From NCBI RefSeq assembly GCF_008632455.1, contig NZ_CP043929.1, positions 3,348,001 to 3,412,000 of the forward strand: a DNA stretch of 64,000 nt, given 5' to 3'. The position numbers and the translations under genes were made by a program. How positions within the stretch are numbered: the first letter of the stretch is position 1; every line of letters begins with the position of its first letter. This DNA is from Methylomonas rhizoryzae (GTDB lineage Bacteria > Pseudomonadota > Gammaproteobacteria > Methylococcales > Methylomonadaceae). The notes beneath the pieces are model-generated. The model ran no database searches. It had not been told where the DNA came from and worked only from the letters and a program-made list of their open reading frames with translations. Positions 61,315 to 64,000 of the stretch are shown here, piece after piece.

Positions 61315-62222
61315 GTGTGTTTTTTCCCGGACTTCCAATAAACGATTATCGTAACTATTTACTCAGATCCGGACCATTCTATTTTCTGGTCACTAGCGAG
61401 CTTAACTCAATAGAGGAAAACATAGTTAAGCTTTACGATACAACCAAACACCCCAGACCCTCGCAAGCACTGCCGTTTATCGATTTCAATATCTCCGTAA
61501 CCGGTTCAAAGAGTAAGTTGATTTTCCGGAACAATCAAAACGCCGAATTCAGCTTAGATTCAAAAAAAGTCTTTAATCCCTTCCCTATCAGCCATGTTAC
61601 AGCAATGCTGGAATGGGGCATGAATTGGTGCATTTCCACCCAAATTAACACGTATTTGATCATTCATGCTGCAGTCGTTGAAAAGTACGGCTTTGCGGTC
61701 ATTTTACCAGCACCGCCAGGTTCAGGAAAAAGCACATTATGCGCAACGCTAATTCAAGAAGGTTGGCGACTACTGTCGGACGAATTGACATTACTTGACT
61801 TAAACACGGCAAAAGCCGTACCCATGCCAAGACCAATTGGTTTAAAAAACCAATCCATCGACATCATTAAAGCGCGCTACCCTAAGGCGGTTTTCGGTCT
61901 GTCTTCCGCTGAAACCATAAAAGGCAATGTCTGCCACCTTAAACCGCCAACCGAGAGCATCAGATTGCAGTCTGTACAATGCCCGGTTCGATGGATCGTA
62001 TTCCCCAAGTTCGAGCACAAGGCTTCCACCCAACTTCGCAACAAACCCAAAGGCGAAGCATTTCTCCAAATAGCCAATAATGCTTTCAATTACAACATAA
62101 TAGGAAAAATCGCATTTAACACCTTGAAAACAGTTGTCGACCAATCGGAATGCTTTACCTTCCAATACAGCAATTTAGACGAGGCGATTGAGGTATTCGA
62201 CCGACTGAGAATCAACTTATGA
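61311..62222 (+). CDS. HprK-related kinase A
   Basis: A 303-residue HPr-kinase-like protein. The P-loop is LPAPPGSGKST (133-142 region), then EGWRLLSDELTLLDL as the HprK acidic motif. It lacks the N-terminal regulatory domain of true HPr kinases. It would phosphorylate a small protein or peptide, perhaps with the PqqD-like chaperone. The start overlaps the previous stop (TTGA; a GTG two codons on is also possible). The end overlaps the nucleotidyltransferase gene. Confidence 0.82.
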   Translation: MSVFFPGLPINDYRNYLLRSGPFYFLVTSELNSIEENIVKLYDTTKHPRPSQALPFIDFNISVTGSKSKLIFRNNQNAEFSLDSKKVFNPFPISHVTAMLEWGMNWCISTQINTYLIIHAAVVEKYGFAVILPAPPGSGKSTLCATLIQEGWRLLSDELTLLDLNTAKAVPMPRPIGLKNQSIDIIKARYPKAVFGLSSAETIKGNVCHLKPPTESIRLQSVQCPVRWIVFPKFEHKASTQLRNKPKGEAFLQIANNAFNYNIIGKIAFNTLKTVVDQSECFTFQYSNLDEAIEVFDRLRINL

Positions 62223-63301
62223 GCGTAAAATGGCCGCTATTAGTCGCTATATTAAGGCATGAAAAATCATTTTCCGACCTAAGCAATGCCGATTGGAGCC
62301 TATTGATCAGCCAAGCAAAGCGCAGCCTACTACTAGGCAAGCTTTACTATTTGTTAGAAGCTCAAAACAGCCTAATCGACTTACCCGACGGACCTTATAC
62401 CCATTTTGAGACGGCGCGAGTCCGGGCCGAAAAACAGCGCAGGGATCTTGGTTGGGAACTAACAAAACTTAAACAGGCGTTTTCCGAAACAAATTGCCCC
62501 GTTATATTATTAAAAGGAGCGGCTTATGCCGCTGCTAATCTTTCAATAAGCTATGGACGAACTTTTTCGGATATCGATTTACTGGTTCCCGCATCCGAAC
62601 TTAGCAAAATCGAGTCCAGATTAATTATACATGGCTGGCTACATCAGTCGAAAGACCAATACGACGACATGTACTATCGTAAATGGATGCACGAACTTCC
62701 ACCATTTAAGCATGCTAAACGTGGCAGCATCATTGATTTACACCATAACATCTTGCCTATTACGGCGTTAAATTGCCCGAAAGCGGGATCACTGTTAGAG
62801 TCAATAGTTGAACTTGAGAATGACCACAGCATTTTTACTCTATCCCGGCTGGATCAAATCATTCACAGCGCTACGCATCTTTTCTACGACGGCGAATTGG
62901 AGCATGGCCTGCGCGACCTTGTGGATTTACAAGGACTAATCAATGAGCTCGACGAGAACGCCAAGTTGCATTTAGCCGATCGTGCACTACAGTTAGGGCT
63001 GCACAAACCCGTGTTTTACGCTGTGCGTTATTTAGAACTTATACTTAATACTCCTAATTTAGAGTCGTTAAGGAAAAAGCTGGAACAAAATGGAGCCAGG
63101 ATCAGATCTTTAAACATAATGGATTTTTTATTCAGCAAAGCCTTCATGCCCGATCATCCGAGCTGCGACAGTCGCTGGACCGGATTGGCTCGATGGATTT
63201 TATACGTCCGCGCCCATTGTTTGAGAATGCCATGGCATTTACTGCTACCCCATTTAACTAAAAAGCTTTTGAAAAGACTATCAAAAACTAATTCAAGCTG
63301 A
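62219..63301 (+). CDS. Nucleotidyltransferase-family protein of the HPr-rel-A system
   Basis: A 360-residue protein with a DNA-polymerase-beta-like nucleotidyltransferase core: PVILLKGAAYAAANLS, then GRTFSDIDLLVP, where Asp118 and Asp120 bind metal. The rest is helical (RLDQIIHSATHLFYDGELEH). Members of this type are found in exosortase/PEP-CTERM polysaccharide loci next to HprK-related kinases. Four-base overlap with the upstream gene. Reaction unknown. Confidence 0.78.
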   Translation: MSVKWPLLVAILRHEKSFSDLSNADWSLLISQAKRSLLLGKLYYLLEAQNSLIDLPDGPYTHFETARVRAEKQRRDLGWELTKLKQAFSETNCPVILLKGAAYAAANLSISYGRTFSDIDLLVPASELSKIESRLIIHGWLHQSKDQYDDMYYRKWMHELPPFKHAKRGSIIDLHHNILPITALNCPKAGSLLESIVELENDHSIFTLSRLDQIIHSATHLFYDGELEHGLRDLVDLQGLINELDENAKLHLADRALQLGLHKPVFYAVRYLELILNTPNLESLRKKLEQNGARIRSLNIMDFLFSKAFMPDHPSCDSRWTGLARWILYVRAHCLRMPWHLLLPHLTKKLLKRLSKTNSS

Positions 63302-63334
63302 CAAAGCAGAATTAAAATCTAAATATCCCGTAAT

Positions 63335-64000
63335 ATGAAAATCTTACATATTCTAGATCATTCTATACCTTTACATAGCGGCTACACTTTTCGTACTCGG
63401 GCTATTTTAGAAGAACAAAGAAAGCTTGGTTGGCAAACTTTTCATATAACCTCAGCCAAACATGTCGGCGCTAGAGCTCCAGTAGAAACCTTCGATGGCT
63501 TAGACTTCTACCGTTCTCCCGATCCCATTGGCATATTCGCAAATTTACCCATACTTAATCAGTGGGCAATTATTCAAAGCTTGGAAAAACGCTTAGAGGA
63601 AATAGTCCATGAAATCAAACCAAATATTTTACACGCTCATTCGCCAGCTCTAAATGGCATTGCTGCACTAAAAATATCAAAACGATACCGAATACCATTA
63701 GTATACGAATGCCGAGCATTTTGGGAAGATGCCGCCGTCGATCACGGAACCACCAAAGAAGGAAGCATTCGTTATCGCTTAACCCATGCCCTGGAATCTT
63801 ATGTATTCAAACATGCCGACGCTATAACCACTATTTGCGAAGGCTTGCGAAACGATATTATTTCCAGAGGAATTTCCGGGGAAAAAATTACTGTTATTCC
63901 TAATGCTGTAGACATTGATAAATTTAACTTCAACACGACTGCAGACGATGAATTAATCGAAAAATACAAGCTTCGTAATTGCACAGTTTTAGGGTTTATA
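63335..64000 (+). CDS. Exosortase A-associated GT4 glycosyltransferase, 3'-truncated
   Basis: The first 222 residues of a GT4 glycosyltransferase; the gene runs past the window end. MKILHILDHSIPLHSGYTFR matches the opening of the PEP-CTERM/XrtA-linked glycosyltransferase (TIGR04063, Daro_2409-like). It is followed by LHAHSPALNGIAALKISKRY, PLVYECRAFWEDAAVDHG and TVIPNAVDIDKF. It follows the nucleotidyltransferase by 33 bases in the same direction. This points to an exosortase A polysaccharide cluster beyond the window. Confidence 0.82.
   Translation, partial: MKILHILDHSIPLHSGYTFRTRAILEEQRKLGWQTFHITSAKHVGARAPVETFDGLDFYRSPDPIGIFANLPILNQWAIIQSLEKRLEEIVHEIKPNILHAHSPALNGIAALKISKRYRIPLVYECRAFWEDAAVDHGTTKEGSIRYRLTHALESYVFKHADAITTICEGLRNDIISRGISGEKITVIPNAVDIDKFNFNTTADDELIEKYKLRNCTVLGFI

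Overview
The window reads as a chromosomal stretch of a Gram-negative gammaproteobacterium. The gene content would fit a methane- or sulfur-oxidising Methylococcales-type bacterium: flavocytochrome c sulfide dehydrogenase, a RoxA-like diheme protein, an SmbP-like metal-binding protein, exosortase-type exopolysaccharide genes and a complete rpoE-rseA-rseB-mucD module. This is inference from gene content; no rRNA, tRNA or methane monooxygenase gene is present to settle it.

Layout. 1-5.3 kb: a reductase C-terminus, a diheme cytochrome c, rlmB, and the tightly overlapped fccA-fccB pair. 5.3-27.6 kb: a large exopolysaccharide locus. It holds six GT4 or GT9 glycosyltransferases, an O-antigen-ligase-like membrane protein, a PIG-L deacetylase, an ABC-2 exporter pair, two methyltransferases, two GNAT/BioF2-type acyltransferases, a short-chain dehydrogenase-aminotransferase fusion, a Wza-like export lipoprotein, a nucleotidyltransferase/hexapeptide/sugar-transferase fusion, a Wzz-like chain-length protein and two small membrane proteins. 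28.2-30.5 kb: an unrecognised pair, a Q-rich coiled-coil protein and a four-helix membrane protein. 30.5-35.1 kb: cysteine synthase and the sigma-E envelope-stress operon. 35.2-38.1 kb: nadB and an orphan gene. 38.2-46.5 kb: a multi-gene conflict-type operon (below). 46.8-60.4 kb: housekeeping and stress genes (tatD, tcdA, msrPQ, a DUF7477-like repeat protein, smbP, an EamA transporter, aguAB, a Kef antiporter, YbdD-like, PilZ, radA). 60.5-64 kb: the start of an HPr-rel-A/XrtA-type exopolysaccharide operon, cut by the window end.

The most interesting locus is 38.7-46.5 kb, all on the minus strand. It runs trypco-like small protein, trypsin-like protease, MoxR AAA+ ATPase, a 1089-residue membrane protein (CoxE/vWA-like region plus a C-terminal formylglycine-generating-enzyme fold), a truncated Avd, and a second protein with the same fold. 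The last 117 bases of the two fold domains align without gaps and differ at 21 sites. At 17 of these one copy has A, and the other 4 can also be derived from A. This is the footprint of adenine-directed mutagenesis by a diversity-generating retroelement. No reverse transcriptase or template repeat was seen in the window, so it would have to act from elsewhere or have been lost. The gene set matches the computationally described class of MoxR-vWA conflict systems with hypervariable effectors; this particular architecture deserves attention.

Repeats: REP-like palindromes occur at 38.2-38.6, 39.7 and 46.6 kb, and palindrome-derived sequence seems to be read in frame inside tatD.
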